The notes under the pieces are model-generated. The model was not told the origin of the DNA and ran no database searches. It saw nothing but the letters and a program-made list of their open reading frames with translations. Shown here piece by piece: positions 1 to 10,332 of a DNA stretch of 64,000 bases. Within the stretch, counting starts at the first letter, position 1; every line of letters starts with the position of its first letter. Source of the DNA: Litorilituus lipolyticus (GTDB lineage Bacteria; Pseudomonadota; Gammaproteobacteria; Enterobacterales; Alteromonadaceae); NCBI RefSeq assembly GCF_006439335.1, contig NZ_SAWY01000027.1, forward strand, positions 1 through 64,000, read 5' to 3'. The translations under genes were made by a program, and so were the position numbers.

Positions 1-36
1 GTAATCTCTTTGAGTTCGTTTAGTGATTGATTTCAT
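1..36 (-). CDS. Partial IS3-family transposase OrfA (N-terminus only)
   Basis: ATG at 34-36 on the minus strand is preceded by GGAGAG at a good ribosome-binding distance. It opens a frame reading MKSITKRTQRDY before the window ends. The K-R-T-Q-R-D-Y start is familiar from helix-turn-helix OrfA proteins of IS3 elements in Shewanella, Vibrio and Colwellia. Only 12 codons are visible, so the family is recognised from this short motif and from the repeat-like sequence beside it. Confidence 0.45.
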   Translation of the reverse strand, partial: MKSITKRTQRDY

Positions 37-93
37 AACACTCTCCAATTTAATCGTGGAAAAGTGTCAACCTTATTTAGGACGGGTCAACCT
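1..93 (-). mobile_element. End of a probable IS3-family insertion sequence (cut by window edge)
   Basis: The left edge holds the start of a minus-strand reading frame that looks like an IS3-type OrfA. Outside it lie two copies of the 10-bp sequence GTCAACCTTA at about 66-75 and 86-95, 20 bp apart. Read from the outside inward on the minus strand they give TAAGGTTGAC, plausible as the terminal inverted repeat of such an element. The end would then fall at about 93-95, touching the terminator of the next gene. The rest of the element and its target duplication lie outside the window, so both the class and the exact end are inferred. Confidence 0.45.
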
Positions 94-130
94 TAATAAA
101 AAAGGATGCGTTAGCATCCTTTTTTATTAA
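93..130. terminator. Bidirectional rho-independent terminator
   Basis: A perfect 17-bp stem (93-109 with 114-130) closes a four-base loop. The GGATGC core is flanked by A and T runs, so it can end transcription in both directions. It lies 11 bp beyond the stop codon of the minus-strand DUF805 gene and next to the presumed insertion-sequence end. Confidence 0.85.
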
Positions 131-141
131 CTGTTATTTAG

Positions 142-1272
142 TTAATCGAGTAAATCAGCATAGGCTTTATTTTTCCCTAGTGCTGCTTGGCTACCTTTTA
201 ATGAAAAGGTATAACCGCATAAAGAGAAGTTTCCTCTTATCGCTAAGGCTTTCACTAACTCTTGTGAGTCCAAAGGTGAGAAATTTGCGTAATAATCAAT
301 ATTGTTTTCAATATCAACGGAGACGGTTCTAATAGGCTTGCCTTTGTTAAAACGAATAACTTGGCAGCTCTTATCACCTTTTGCTGTTGCTAGTGCCCAT
401 AGTGGGCCATTGACCACTTCATCAGCTTGCCAGTGCACGGTAATACCTTGGTGTATAGTTTGGTATAAATCGAAATTATCAGGCATGTTCAGCGGTTGTT
501 GTAAATCGCCACTTGAAAAGGCAGTGTTGCTTATAGTCTCTAAGGGCTTTGTAATATCTTCAGTTACTTGATTATCAGCTTCATTACTTGGTGACTTTGA
601 GAAAAGTTTATCTGCTACAACAGAAATAATAATAATCACAATTATAATGAGTAAGCCTTTTTGAAGGGCTTTGTTTTGGAGAAACTTGATTCTGACTAAT
701 TCGCCAAAATCAAATTGGTTCACACTATTATCAATTGAGCCATCTTCGTAACCTTCTGAAAACGCCTCAGGTGTTGTCTCTAAAATGTGTTGCGATGAGT
801 CTGTGGTGTCGCCATTTAGAATTGGCTCTATTCGTTGGCTCGTATTATGAGTTGCCAAGTGTACGTCCTTAAATGCTGATAAATCGACAGGACCTAAGTA
901 ACCAAGAATATACTGATTGTTTCGTTGCTTGCTAGGGTAGGTAAGTAATAAAGCGCAAGGTAAAGTAGGTAATAATAGTAACCAAAAGCTGGAAGTATTG
1001 TTTAATAGTAAAATCGTTATACCTGAGACAACAAAAACTACCCCAGGAATATATCGCCAATTTGAATTAAGTTTCGCATCATGTAAACGTCTTATTGTCG
1101 ATAAAGTTAACATGGCACAGGTAACTATTAGTATTAGCACATTAAGCACAAAATAATCTGAAAATACATTTGCTAATAGGAAAAAGCCAAATAAAGAGCT
1201 AAAAGCTATGGTGCTAAAACGGCTACGATTATCTAAGCCTTTTAAACAAATGATAGATTGGAAAAACTGCAC
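142..1272 (-). CDS. DUF805 domain membrane protein with C-terminal extension
   Basis: A 376-residue inner-membrane protein of unknown function. The N-terminal part (about 1-120) has four hydrophobic segments, and the motif RRLHDAKLNSNW after the second is typical of DUF805 proteins such as E. coli YhaH and YhaI. A charged linker follows, then another hydrophobic stretch near 205-222 rich in isoleucine and valine, then a soluble domain of about 150 residues with three cysteines that I do not recognise. Typical DUF805 proteins are only about 120 residues, so this is an enlarged version. It is last in a minus-strand series with DUF3301 and DUF3549 genes and has its own terminator. Confidence 0.8.
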   Translation of the reverse strand: MQFFQSIICLKGLDNRSRFSTIAFSSLFGFFLLANVFSDYFVLNVLILIVTCAMLTLSTIRRLHDAKLNSNWRYIPGVVFVVSGITILLLNNTSSFWLLLLPTLPCALLLTYPSKQRNNQYILGYLGPVDLSAFKDVHLATHNTSQRIEPILNGDTTDSSQHILETTPEAFSEGYEDGSIDNSVNQFDFGELVRIKFLQNKALQKGLLIIIVIIIISVVADKLFSKSPSNEADNQVTEDITKPLETISNTAFSSGDLQQPLNMPDNFDLYQTIHQGITVHWQADEVVNGPLWALATAKGDKSCQVIRFNKGKPIRTVSVDIENNIDYYANFSPLDSQELVKALAIRGNFSLCGYTFSLKGSQAALGKNKAYADLLD

Positions 1273-1349
1273 AAATACTCCAGTGATATTGTTTGGATAT
1301 TACTTTAAAATTCGAAAGTTCACGCGATGGTAAATTAAGTTAGGTGCGC

Positions 1350-1649
1350 TTAAACTCTATAAGCTGGTAACTCAACCTTTTCTAGCTTTAGGCCGAACAT
1401 AATGAGTTTACCTTGATTAGAAGACTCACCATCACCACTAAATTCAAAATCAAATATTGTTCGTAAAACAAGTCCTTTTCTTTTAGTAAATGTTAGTCGT
1501 GTTGATTTTCGAGCTAAAGCAATAAATTGCAACCCTGACTTTTTACAATATGTATTAACGTGTTGTCTACCTGCTTCTGATACTTTTCTCAAGTATGCAA
1601 AATACCAGCAGAATAAACAAAAAACTAATAAATAATATATATTTTCCAT
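1350..1649 (-). CDS. DUF3301 family protein
   Basis: A 99-residue protein with one N-terminal membrane segment (about residues 4-20), then a cytoplasmic or periplasmic domain with the pattern of DUF3301: a conserved 'YCKKSGLQF' stretch and a strand-rich C-terminal half containing 'FDFEFSGDGE'. The family is widespread in Alteromonadales and Vibrionales and has no known function. It lies 30 bp downstream of the DUF3549 gene on the same strand, so the two are probably co-transcribed, as in related genomes. Confidence 0.8.
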   Translation of the reverse strand: MENIYYLLVFCLFCWYFAYLRKVSEAGRQHVNTYCKKSGLQFIALARKSTRLTFTKRKGLVLRTIFDFEFSGDGESSNQGKLIMFGLKLEKVELPAYRV

Positions 1650-1679
1650 ACATTCAATAACTTTTGCTAAATAGGTGAT

Positions 1680-2717
1680 TTATGCTTGATTAAACAAGTT
1701 ACCAATGGCTTGTGCTAGCCCTTGTGAACGATTATCAGCCCGCATACATTGAAAGACTACTGGTCTAATTGCTGGTATAGCAACAAGATCTTTAAATATG
1801 CTATTGAACAATGCGATATCTTTCGTTATGACTAAGTGCTCGAAAAAGGCCATTAATACATCTGGCTCACTCAAGGACATCCAACATCTGCCCGATAAAG
1901 TTATTAATAATTCTGCCGCCACAGCATCTTGTTGCAGTAAACCTTTAATAAAAGCCCTGACTTTAACATGCTCACTGTTACCCGAAAGGCTACGCAACAG
2001 GTATTGTGAGACTTGGCTATTACTATTGGACGATTGCAATGAAGTTGTTAACTGAGCTATCAATGCACCTATTAAATCTATGGTTAAATTTTCATTTTCT
2101 AAAGCACCACAGATTGGAAGTAAAACCTCCTCTGGCAGGCTAGGAAGTGCCTTAATCAATAATTTACTATGGTTGTCTTGATTGATTCTGGCAACAAAGT
2201 CAGTAATACCTTGAACGCCAACATTTTGCCATTCTTGCCAATTACTTTCTGTAGATATGTATTGTAAAAAAGGTGAAAAGTATTCACTGGCATTTTGCTT
2301 TAATTCGACTTTAAGCTTACTGTTTAAACTGGCTAATTTATATTGAGCAGGGGTAAACAAATATGGATTGTTTTTTAACAGTTCTTCTTGTTGCTCTGTT
2401 GGATCTTTTGTTAAATCAGAGCCTAAGGCTTCTACTATAATGGCAATAAAATGGTTTCTGGCGGCTTGATTAAGTAAGCCACGTTCATCAAGAGGTAATT
2501 TCACTAACCATAAATACGGTTCGGGAGACATTTTTTGCCAGAAAGCAATTGCAATAAAGGCGTGCCCTTGAGAAGGTGTTGGATAAGGTAGCTGATTTAA
2601 TTCAATTTTTTCAAATAGATCTTTTGAAATTTTTTCAATTTTACGTCCCATATCAAAAAGTCGATATTGTGAACCTGATAATTGTAAAAGCTGGGATATG
2701 GTTTCGATATTTGTCAT
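1680..2717 (-). CDS. DUF3549 family protein
   Basis: A 345-residue soluble, mostly helical protein. The N-terminus 'ETISQLLQLSGSQYRLFDMG' and the following 'YPTPSQGHAFIAIAFWQ' block are characteristic of DUF3549, a conserved gammaproteobacterial family without assigned function. No signal peptide, membrane segment or catalytic motif is seen. It is first in a minus-strand group with the DUF3301 gene and is divergent from yqcC, with about 120 bp between them for both promoters. Confidence 0.82.
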   Translation of the reverse strand: MTNIETISQLLQLSGSQYRLFDMGRKIEKISKDLFEKIELNQLPYPTPSQGHAFIAIAFWQKMSPEPYLWLVKLPLDERGLLNQAARNHFIAIIVEALGSDLTKDPTEQQEELLKNNPYLFTPAQYKLASLNSKLKVELKQNASEYFSPFLQYISTESNWQEWQNVGVQGITDFVARINQDNHSKLLIKALPSLPEEVLLPICGALENENLTIDLIGALIAQLTTSLQSSNSNSQVSQYLLRSLSGNSEHVKVRAFIKGLLQQDAVAAELLITLSGRCWMSLSEPDVLMAFFEHLVITKDIALFNSIFKDLVAIPAIRPVVFQCMRADNRSQGLAQAIGNLFNQA

Positions 2718-2836
2718 AAATACTTTGAGTGCTTATTAAATCAAATTGTAAGCAGTTTTTAGTGAACTTGTGATTGTTTGTCAGCAGTATTATAGAGATA
2801 ATACTGCTATTAACCTAGCAATAATTTAATGAAGCT

Positions 2837-3163
2837 ATGCTGGCAGAAAAAGAACAACAAACCTTAGTTTTACTTACCTGCTTAGAAAAGCAATTAAAGG
2901 CTGGAAACTTGTGGCAAAGAAAGCCTCCCTCACGTGAAGCATTGGCAAGCGAATTACCTTTTTGCTACGACACATTACGTTTTGAACAATGGCTTCAATT
3001 TATATTCATTCCCAAAATGGAATTTATTATTTCGAATAAACATGTATTGCCCACTAAAATAGCATTAACACCTATTGCTGAGCAGGCTTTTAATTCTCGA
3101 ATTATTTTGTCCAAAAGTATTATTAATACACTGTCTGAACTCGAAAACTTACTGTCTGTGTAA
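2837..3163 (+). CDS. yqcC: YqcC family protein (DUF446)
   Basis: A 108-residue all-helical protein matching YqcC: 'LWQRKPPSREALASELPF' near residues 24-41, then 'FEQWLQFIFIPKM' and 'LPTKIALTPIAEQAF'. YqcC has no firmly established biochemical role. In many gammaproteobacteria, including E. coli, the gene is just upstream of truC, as here (33 bp apart, same strand), so the two form an operon. Confidence 0.88.
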   Translation: MLAEKEQQTLVLLTCLEKQLKAGNLWQRKPPSREALASELPFCYDTLRFEQWLQFIFIPKMEFIISNKHVLPTKIALTPIAEQAFNSRIILSKSIINTLSELENLLSV

Positions 3164-3195
3164 CTATAATAATTAATCACTTTAAAGTTAATTTT

Positions 3196-4089
3196 ATGTC
3201 TTTTAATGAAAAAACAAAAACTACATTAATTCCTCAAGTTGAAGGGGAAGAAAGGCTCTGTGAAAAGCCAATCCTCACCATTTTATATCAAGATGATTAT
3301 ATAGTCGCAGTTGATAAACCTGCGGGATTATTTGTTCATAGAAGCTATATGGATAAAGATGAAATTTATTTTGCTCTGCAATTAGTAAGGGACCAAATAG
3401 GTCAATATGTTTATCCTGTTCACCGATTAGATAGGCCCACATCAGGTGTTTTGCTCTTTGCCTTGAGTAAAGAAGTTGCGAGTAAATTAAGTGATGCATT
3501 TGCAAATAAAACAGGCGAAGCTTCATTAAATACAGATGGCGAAAATAAGCAGCGCAATGAAGATAATTCCCAAGAACTGTCAATGGCAAAAACTTACTAT
3601 GCACTTGTTAGAGGCCACCTTAATGCTATTGATGAGCAGGGAAATATAGTAGACAGGGGAGTGATAGATTACCCTCTAAAAGAGAAGCTAGATAAACTCG
3701 GTGATAAATACGTTAGTCATCATAAAGAAGCACAGCAAGCTAAAAGCTTCTTTAGTGTTGTTAAGCAAGCAACTCTGCCAATTCCACTGGGTAAATATGA
3801 CACCATTAGATATTCATTAGTAAAGTTGACTCCTGTTACAGGTCGCCGTCATCAATTACGTCGACATTTAGCCCACTTACGTCATCCTATTATTGGTGAT
3901 ATTAATTATGGAGATAACAAGCAAAATCCATTTTTTATTCAGCATTTTGGTTTTAAAAGATTAATGTTAATTGCTAAATCTTTACAATTTAATCACCCGG
4001 TAACTGGTAAGCGGGTAATAATAGAAGTGAAGTTTGATAAGCAGTGGCAGTCTATATTTAACCAATTTAATTGGTCGGTAGTTACGTAA
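3196..4089 (+). CDS. truC: tRNA pseudouridine(65) synthase TruC
   Basis: Isomerises uridine 65 in the T stem of tRNA-Ile and tRNA-Asp. It belongs to the RluA family: 'AVDKPAGLFVH' near residue 40 and the catalytic motif HRLDRPTSG with its essential aspartate near residue 80. The C-terminal 'TGRRHQLRRHLAHLRHPIIGD' block is typical of TruC. At 297 residues it is longer than the E. coli protein (about 260) because of a polar, Gly/Asn/Glu-rich insertion at about 110-130, just before 'AKTYYALVRGH'. It lies directly behind yqcC. Confidence 0.93.
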   Translation: MSFNEKTKTTLIPQVEGEERLCEKPILTILYQDDYIVAVDKPAGLFVHRSYMDKDEIYFALQLVRDQIGQYVYPVHRLDRPTSGVLLFALSKEVASKLSDAFANKTGEASLNTDGENKQRNEDNSQELSMAKTYYALVRGHLNAIDEQGNIVDRGVIDYPLKEKLDKLGDKYVSHHKEAQQAKSFFSVVKQATLPIPLGKYDTIRYSLVKLTPVTGRRHQLRRHLAHLRHPIIGDINYGDNKQNPFFIQHFGFKRLMLIAKSLQFNHPVTGKRVIIEVKFDKQWQSIFNQFNWSVVT

Positions 4090-4165
4090 AGCGAATATAT
4101 AAAGCGAGAAGGTTTAATTTTCTTAACTCATGCGCTTGATGTTTTTATATTTCTGACAGTTAGCC

Positions 4166-4582
4166 TTAGTTCGGAGCAATAATATGAGTTGCATTAATAT
4201 CTTGTGCTATCAAATCAGAATAAGGATAAGAAAATCTATCGTTACTCTCATCTTGTTCAACTTGACCTTTAATTTGAATACCATTTGCTAGTTGACTCGG
4301 TAAATAACTTGCTCTTTCTTGAGCAAAGGTGAGCATCATTTTTTTATCTTCAGTCATTGGTCTGTTCAGTAAAGATAGCATTAACTGATGATCTGAATTA
4401 TTTGTTTTTTTTAATGACTTTTGATCACTTGTAGTAAAGTTGCAATGATAAAAATCACTTTGAAAATAGCCGTTATTTAGTTCATTGTTTTGTTCATTAC
4501 TTGAGTAAGAATTCGATGTAGAACTACACGCACATACCATAGTGCTAACTAATATTATTACCGTTGATTTTAATATATTCAT
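4166..4582 (-). CDS. Small putative lipoprotein of unknown function
   Basis: A 138-residue protein with a short hydrophobic signal and a lipobox V-C-A-C ending at Cys19, so it is probably processed by signal peptidase II and lipid-anchored. The mature part starts with a Ser/Asn-rich linker, then holds a domain I do not recognise, including 'MTEDKKMMLTFAQERASYLP'. It converges with truC and has about 390 bp of non-coding DNA upstream. No function can be assigned from context. Confidence 0.65.
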   Translation of the reverse strand: MNILKSTVIILVSTMVCACSSTSNSYSSNEQNNELNNGYFQSDFYHCNFTTSDQKSLKKTNNSDHQLMLSLLNRPMTEDKKMMLTFAQERASYLPSQLANGIQIKGQVEQDESNDRFSYPYSDLIAQDINATHIIAPN

Positions 4583-4867
4583 GCTATGGCCTAATAATGA
4601 GTGCTTTCGCTATTCTGAAAGCGGAGTTAAATTATTATTAGCAGTAGGGCAAGTGTCATGCCAAAGAAGAAATTATTTAGTTATTAAAAAACTGAAATAA
4701 AAAATAGTTCTATAACATTAAGAAATATCAAGTAAAAAATACTAAAATAAAATAGCTATCTCACATAAATTTAGCCCTTTTATTAATTAAATTACAAAAA
4801 ATAGGAGCTATAATTTAGGAGCGTCAAAATTATAACGCATAGCTTTTTTAGAATTGTCAGCAAATAA
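4583..4867. other. AT-rich intergenic region, no gene seen
   Basis: About 285 bp between the lipoprotein start and the dapD terminator. It is very AT-rich, with long A and T runs at 4680-4760 and no open frame with a ribosome-binding site. A small inverted repeat (GCTTTC at 4602 with GAAAGC at 4617) lies upstream of the lipoprotein start. The lipoprotein promoter is expected here, but no convincing -35/-10 pair stands out. Confidence 0.5.
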
Positions 4868-4898
4868 AAAAGCCAACCTTTTGGAAAAGTTGGCTTTG
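4868..4898 (-). terminator. Rho-independent terminator of dapD
   Basis: The stem pairs AGCCAAC plus TTTT with AAAA plus GTTGGCT around a two-base loop, with one unpaired C. On the minus strand it is followed by a T run, which suits termination of the leftward dapD transcript about 70 bp after its stop. Confidence 0.8.
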
Positions 4899-4970
4899 AT
4901 GTTGTTTAAATATACAAAGCTTTTACAGAGAGGCTCTTAACCGAGAGTCTCTGAAGAGATATTGTGATGT

Positions 4971-5816
4971 TTACTCTTCGTCTACTGAGCGAAGTAACTC
5001 ATTAATACCTACTTTGGCTCTTGTTTTAGCATCGACTTTTTTAACAATGATAGCGGCGTATAAACTATATTTACCACATTTTGATGGAAGATTACCTGGA
5101 ACGACAACTGAGCCAGCAGGCACTCTGCCGTAATGCACTTCACCTGTTTCTCTGTCAAAGATGCGAGTACTTTGGCCGATGTATACACCCATTGAAATAA
5201 CAGAGCCTTCTTCTACCACAACACCTTCAACAATTTCTGAACGCGCGCCAATAAAGCAGTTATCTTCGATAATCGTTGGGCCAGCCTGAAGAGGCTCTAA
5301 AACACCCCCTATACCCACGCCGCCTGATAAGTGCACGTTTTTACCAATTTGAGCACACGAACCAACAGTTGCCCAACCATCGACCATACATCCTTCATCA
5401 ACATATGCACCAATATTTACAAAGCTTGGCATAACAACAACATTCTTACCAATAAAGCTACCAGTACGAACACTTGCTCCAGGTACAACACGTACGCCAT
5501 CTGCTTCAAACATCTCTTGGTTATATTCGCTATATTTCATTGGTACTTTGTCAAAGAAGCGACTTTCTGCACCGTCAATAACTTCGTTATCCCAAATTCT
5601 AAATGACAACAGTACTGCTTTTTTTAACCATTGATGCACATACCATTGGCCATCAATTTTTTCAGCAACCCTGGCTGAGCCATCATTCAATGCAGCTAAT
5701 GCATCTAATACCGCTTGTTTGGTGCTTTCACTTACGGTTTTTGGGCTAATGTTTGCTCTATCTTCAAATGCTTGCTCAATTATAGCTTGAAGAGGGTGTT
5801 GCTTTAATGTGCTCAT
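4971..5816 (-). CDS. dapD: 2,3,4,5-tetrahydropyridine-2,6-dicarboxylate N-succinyltransferase
   Basis: Uses succinyl-CoA to succinylate tetrahydrodipicolinate in the lysine and diaminopimelate pathway. The 281 residues match the usual size (274 in E. coli). The N-terminal helical domain is followed by a left-handed beta helix of hexapeptide repeats (about 105-230), containing '[20 protein letters not shown]' and '[14 protein letters not shown]'. The next gene on the strand upstream is glnD, 42 bp away, the same pairing as in E. coli. ATG start. Confidence 0.97.
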   Translation of the reverse strand: MSTLKQHPLQAIIEQAFEDRANISPKTVSESTKQAVLDALAALNDGSARVAEKIDGQWYVHQWLKKAVLLSFRIWDNEVIDGAESRFFDKVPMKYSEYNQEMFEADGVRVVPGASVRTGSFIGKNVVVMPSFVNIGAYVDEGCMVDGWATVGSCAQIGKNVHLSGGVGIGGVLEPLQAGPTIIEDNCFIGARSEIVEGVVVEEGSVISMGVYIGQSTRIFDRETGEVHYGRVPAGSVVVPGNLPSKCGKYSLYAAIIVKKVDAKTRAKVGINELLRSVDEE

Positions 5817-5858
5817 ATGTTTTTCCTATTAAGACTTAAAAACGTTTAACTGGCATTA

Positions 5859-8483
5859 TTAATCTATTTCTTGGCTAAGCTTTTCAGCTAATGCTGCTTT
5901 TTCTTTTTTAGTCAACGCATTGCCATTTACTGTTGAAATGGTAAATACGTCATCTGCTTTTTCACCAAAAGTGGTTATTTTTGCTGAGTGTATATTAATT
6001 CTTTCTCTTTGAAATATTTGTCCTATTTTTGATAATAATCCAGGTCTATCTAACGCTATTATTTCAACCATAGTGAGGCTCTTAGCATGTAACTTAATAA
6101 AGTTGACTTGAATAGGGACTCTAAATTCTTTTATGTGCTTAGATGGCAAATTGATAGATTCAATACAAATGTCATCTTGGCTTAAACGCTGTGTAAGCGT
6201 TTTGCTAATTTCATCGATATGATAATTTTCTTTAAGCGGCTTTCCACGACTATCGAGTACGATAAAAGTATTTACCGTGAAACCTGTTTTTGTGGTGATG
6301 ATTTTTGCATCGTGAATTGAAAGCTTCTTCATGCCCAATAATGTTACTGTGCTAGCAAAAGTATTATTTTTCTCTTTGGTAAAAATGAAAACTTCTGTTC
6401 CACCACGGTATGGTTTAGGGCTAATAAGTACTAAAGGCTTAGATCTATCATGGTTAATTATGTGCTGACTATGACGAGCGATTTGCTCCGGCGCATATCG
6501 TAAAAAATAATCAACTTTAAATTCATGCCATAATTGTGTGAGCTTTTCATTATTAATGCCGCACTCGTTCAATATAGTGAGAGCTTGCTGCTGATTTTCT
6601 CGAATTTTTGACCGTATCTCAACAGGTTTTTCTAAACCATGTCGAAACGCTCGTAAGGTATTAAAGTAAAGGTCTTCAAGCAAGTTTGCCTTCCAACCAT
6701 TCCATAAACTTTCATTAGTGGCTCGCATGTCTGCGACAGTTAAGCAATAAAGGTAGTTAAGGTGCGCCTCATCTCGCACCACTTCTCCGAAAGTTTTGAT
6801 CACATTTTCATCTGAAATATCTCGTCGCTGCGCGGTTACTGACATTAATAAATGGTTTTCCACCAGCCATGACACCATATTTGCGTCATGTTTGTTTAAA
6901 CCATGCGCTAAACAAAAATCTAATGCATCTATTGCGCCTAGTTCCGCATGATCGCCGCCACGGCCTTTGGCTATATCATGAAAAATTCCGGCTAAGTAAA
7001 GTACTTCAGGTTTACGGATTTTTTGTACTATTTTGCTACATAGAGGGAATTTATGGTTATGTTCTTTTAAACTAAATTGATATAAATTTTTAATCACTCT
7101 GTAACTGTGTTCATCTACAGAGTACGCGTGAAAAAGATCGAATTGCATTTGACCCACAATGCTTCGCCATAGCGGTAAATATGAGCCGATAATGCTATGT
7201 TTATGCATCAAATTAAATGCTAAACCTAAACCTCTTGGGTGCCTAATAATGGCCATGAACATTCTACGACATTCTGCATAATCAATAAGCCCTGAAATAA
7301 GGCGTCGTCGGGCATTTCTCATTAAGCGTAAGGTATGAGAGTGAATTCCTTTGATACTTGGCTCTTGCGCGATAATTAGAAACATTTCAATCATTTTGAT
7401 TGGTCGCATAAAAATTCGATCATTGCGGGTGTTAATTAAGGTATCGACTAATTCAAAGTCATCATTGATAACAGTAATACTCGTTTCTTCAGGTTTCTTG
7501 ATGATCGCTTGTTCAAAATGCTGTAGCAGCATAGTGTTAAGTTCGGCAACTCGGGCAATTATTCTGAAGAAGCGTTTCATCATGCGCTCAACAGGTGCTT
7601 TGCCTTCATCACCAAAGCCCATCATTTTTGCGACATCAGTTTGGTAGTCAAACAATAGTCTATTTTCACTTCGTTTGGCGACAAAATGTAAAGCGAAACG
7701 CATACGCCATAAATAATCTTGAGCTTCAAGTAGTTCAAACATTTCGTTAGGGTATAAGTAACCATGCTCAACGAGCTCTTCTAATGAGTCTGCTTGGAAA
7801 TGCCTTTTGGCAACCCATGCAATAGTTTGAATGTCGCGAAGTCCGCCAGGGTTTGCTTTTAAGTTAGGCTCTAAGGTATAAGCAGCACCGTGATATTGTT
7901 GATGTCGTTTATTTTGCTCTTGGTATTTAGCTAGGAAAAACTTCTCTGAAGTCCAAAAAACATCTTCATGCAATAAAGGTAATAGCTGTTGTGTTAATGA
8001 AGCACTACCCGCTATTTGCCGCATTTCCATTAAGTTTGTTGCGACAGTTACATCTTTAACTGCTTGTTTTAAACATTCCTTAATGCAGCGTACACTATGA
8101 CCAATATCCAGCTTTATATCCCAAAGTTGGGTAATAAAACTGGATATTTTACTTTCTAAGTCTATATCGATGTCTTCTTGAGTCAATAGTAAGATATCAA
8201 CATCAGATTGAGGATGTAACTCTCCACGGCCATAACCGCCAACGGCGACTAAGCTAATTTGGTATTCATCAAGGTGATGCTGACACCAAAGCTTTTTCAA
8301 TATGGCATCGACAAAATAAGCTCTAGCTGCCAGTAAATCACGAATATCCTTTTCAGCAAAAATTTCTTTTAACCAATCATTAAATTCTGCTGTTATGTTG
8401 CAAATATCCCTACTAGATAATGAGGGTGAAGTAATCGATAACGTCTCAAAAAAGTGTTCAGGAACTATATTATGCGTAGTCAA
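5859..8483 (-). CDS. glnD: Bifunctional uridylyltransferase / uridylyl-removing enzyme GlnD
   Basis: The nitrogen sensor that adds UMP to PII proteins when glutamine is low and removes it when glutamine is high. Domains in order: nucleotidyltransferase with '[19 protein letters not shown]' near residue 83, helical linker, HD phosphohydrolase with '[15 protein letters not shown]' near 500, and two ACT domains at the C-terminus (about 690-770 and 800-874). Length 874 against 890 in E. coli. The start is TTG, chosen because AAAGG lies seven bases upstream and no ATG fits. It sits between map and dapD on the same strand. Confidence 0.96.
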   Translation of the reverse strand: MTTHNIVPEHFFETLSITSPSLSSRDICNITAEFNDWLKEIFAEKDIRDLLAARAYFVDAILKKLWCQHHLDEYQISLVAVGGYGRGELHPQSDVDILLLTQEDIDIDLESKISSFITQLWDIKLDIGHSVRCIKECLKQAVKDVTVATNLMEMRQIAGSASLTQQLLPLLHEDVFWTSEKFFLAKYQEQNKRHQQYHGAAYTLEPNLKANPGGLRDIQTIAWVAKRHFQADSLEELVEHGYLYPNEMFELLEAQDYLWRMRFALHFVAKRSENRLLFDYQTDVAKMMGFGDEGKAPVERMMKRFFRIIARVAELNTMLLQHFEQAIIKKPEETSITVINDDFELVDTLINTRNDRIFMRPIKMIEMFLIIAQEPSIKGIHSHTLRLMRNARRRLISGLIDYAECRRMFMAIIRHPRGLGLAFNLMHKHSIIGSYLPLWRSIVGQMQFDLFHAYSVDEHSYRVIKNLYQFSLKEHNHKFPLCSKIVQKIRKPEVLYLAGIFHDIAKGRGGDHAELGAIDALDFCLAHGLNKHDANMVSWLVENHLLMSVTAQRRDISDENVIKTFGEVVRDEAHLNYLYCLTVADMRATNESLWNGWKANLLEDLYFNTLRAFRHGLEKPVEIRSKIRENQQQALTILNECGINNEKLTQLWHEFKVDYFLRYAPEQIARHSQHIINHDRSKPLVLISPKPYRGGTEVFIFTKEKNNTFASTVTLLGMKKLSIHDAKIITTKTGFTVNTFIVLDSRGKPLKENYHIDEISKTLTQRLSQDDICIESINLPSKHIKEFRVPIQVNFIKLHAKSLTMVEIIALDRPGLLSKIGQIFQRERINIHSAKITTFGEKADDVFTISTVNGNALTKKEKAALAEKLSQEID

Positions 8484-8554
8484 TTTATTGCCTTTAACAG
8501 TTAAGTTTAATGGGGTGTATTTATGCTTACTACCAGTTAATTTCTTATGTTGCT

Positions 8555-9346
8555 TTAGCTATTATTTAATACTTTAGTTAAGGTTTCTTCCGAACGAAGC
8601 GTTAAAATCTCACAGCCAGTTTTAGTCACGACTATAGTATGTTCCCATTGCGCTGATTTTTTACCGTCAATAGTATAAACCGTCCAATTATCTTCTTTAT
8701 CTAAAATTGTATTGGCTCGACCTAAATTAATCATAGGCTCAATGGTAAAACACATACCTTCTTTCATTTTGGTTTTATCATTGTTCTTATAGTGAACGAT
8801 TTGCGGCTCTTCGTGAAACTCTTTACCAATACCATGACCACAGTACTCTTTAACAATAGAGTAACGACCTGACTTCTTAATGAACTTTTGAATCGTTGCA
8901 CCAATTTCACCAAAAGCCACACCAGGTTTTACTTTTTTAAGGGCTAAATAAAGTGCTTCTTGCGTGATTCGGCACAATCTTTTGTCTTCAGGAGAAACAT
9001 CACCAACTAGAAACATTTTACTCGTATCACCATGGTAGCCGTCTTTGATAACAGTAATATCAATATTAATAATATCGCCATCTTTTAATGGAGTATCATC
9101 AGGTATACCGTGACAAACAACATGGTTGACAGATGTACAAATTGATTTTGGAAAGTTATGGTAGTTCAACGGGGCAGAAATAGCCTGCTGTACTTTTTCA
9201 GTATACTCAGCACATAGCGTGTTTAATTCATCAGTTGTTACACCTGCTTTAACATGTGGTGCAATCATTTCTAGTACGTCAGCTGCAAGTTTCCCTGCAA
9301 CACGCATTTTTTCAATTTCATCTTGGCTTTTAATTGTAATGGCCAT
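8555..9346 (-). CDS. map: Type I methionine aminopeptidase
   Basis: Removes the N-terminal methionine from new proteins. The five metal ligands of the family are visible: Asp96 and Asp107 ('INIDITV', 'YHGDTSK'), the His of 'CGHGIG', the Glu of 'FTIEPMI' and the Glu of 'QWEHTIVVT'. The 263 residues equal the E. coli size. It is divergent from rpsB with a DsbA-family gene in between, close to the usual map/rpsB arrangement. glnD follows 71 bp downstream. Confidence 0.97.
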   Translation of the reverse strand: MAITIKSQDEIEKMRVAGKLAADVLEMIAPHVKAGVTTDELNTLCAEYTEKVQQAISAPLNYHNFPKSICTSVNHVVCHGIPDDTPLKDGDIINIDITVIKDGYHGDTSKMFLVGDVSPEDKRLCRITQEALYLALKKVKPGVAFGEIGATIQKFIKKSGRYSIVKEYCGHGIGKEFHEEPQIVHYKNNDKTKMKEGMCFTIEPMINLGRANTILDKEDNWTVYTIDGKKSAQWEHTIVVTKTGCEILTLRSEETLTKVLNNS

Positions 9347-9443
9347 TATTTTCTCTATTTCTTAATCTTAAGGAATATAACAATAAAAACAGTTTATATT
9401 TTTATTGCGTAGGGATTATTTAAAAAGTGTCATGTTTTAGTTA

Positions 9444-10055
9444 TTAACTCAACTTTTCTATTTCCATTTTTACCGCATCAACAATCGCTTCTGGTTGCTG
9501 AAGATAAAAATTATGATTGAGTAAAACTAATTCATTATCAACTGCCAATAATAAAGCTGGAATAGCTTGTGTAGCGATGATTTCTTGCAGTGATAATATT
9601 TCATGCACCATAGCTTCAGCATCTTTACTCAGTTTATCTTGTCTAAATACTTTTGTTGGAGGCGACATCTTCAATTCACTGATAATATCTGTAAACGCGT
9701 CAGCAGTAGTTAATTCATTACCTTGCTCAAAGTGCGCCTTTTGAATTGCATTTAATAAAGCAATGGCTTGTTGAGGTGCCTTATTTTCAGCCCATGCCAT
9801 TATGTTAGCGCAACAGGTGGCGTCTTTACTTTGGTTTATATTTGCTAAGTAATTTGCACTAAAAGAATGATCCGTGAGACTTTTGATTTCACGAAGCTGC
9901 TTTTCATCAACATAAGTATCACCATCATAATAAGCGTTATGCCATAAGTGGATATTCACTTGGGGAAGAGATTGACTTATGGCATTAACAAGAGGAGTTG
10001 TCACGTAACTCCAAGGGCAATGGGTGTCGTAGATGAAGAATAATTCAATGGCCAT
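9444..10055 (-). CDS. DsbA-family thioredoxin-fold protein
   Basis: A 203-residue protein without a signal peptide, so probably cytoplasmic. It starts with a thioredoxin-fold strand followed by CPWS near residue 13, a one-cysteine variant of the CxxC active site. Together with the helical insertion and the cis-proline region 'TQAIPALLL' near residue 164 this places it in the DsbA/FrnE-like group. The partner or substrate is unknown. A Cys-Cys pair lies near residue 81 ('DATCCAN'). It lies about 100 bp upstream of map on the same strand and is divergent from rpsB. Confidence 0.78.
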   Translation of the reverse strand: MAIELFFIYDTHCPWSYVTTPLVNAISQSLPQVNIHLWHNAYYDGDTYVDEKQLREIKSLTDHSFSANYLANINQSKDATCCANIMAWAENKAPQQAIALLNAIQKAHFEQGNELTTADAFTDIISELKMSPPTKVFRQDKLSKDAEAMVHEILSLQEIIATQAIPALLLAVDNELVLLNHNFYLQQPEAIVDAVKMEIEKLS

Positions 10056-10177
10056 TTTGTACCTTAATGATTAATAAGCCTTCTAAAAAGCTATCAATTA
10101 ACAATGTTTTCAATTTTATTAGGCTGATTTTAACGCGGCTATGTAAAATATCCCACTATAATCTTGATTTATTTAAC

Positions 10178-10214
10178 TGGCTATAAATTGTTGGTTATGG
10201 TATAAAGTGCGCGC
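10178..10214 (+). promoter_or_regulatory. Candidate rpsB promoter with GC-rich discriminator
   Basis: TATAAA at 10201-10206 is preceded by TGG and followed by GTGCGCGC, the kind of GC-rich discriminator seen at growth-rate-controlled promoters of ribosomal genes. The -35 (TGGCTA, 17 bp upstream) is weak. A second TATAAT lies at 10157-10162. The start site is about 220 bp before rpsB, leaving room for the leader described next. Confidence 0.35.
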
Positions 10215-10332
10215 TAAATTTTAGCTACGGTCAGTTTCAAATTTATCGTGCACTATTTAGCTTAACTAAATCGATTGGAATGACGATGATGTTATTTCAA
10301 TTATTAATATAAACTCACATACATCTTTACAA

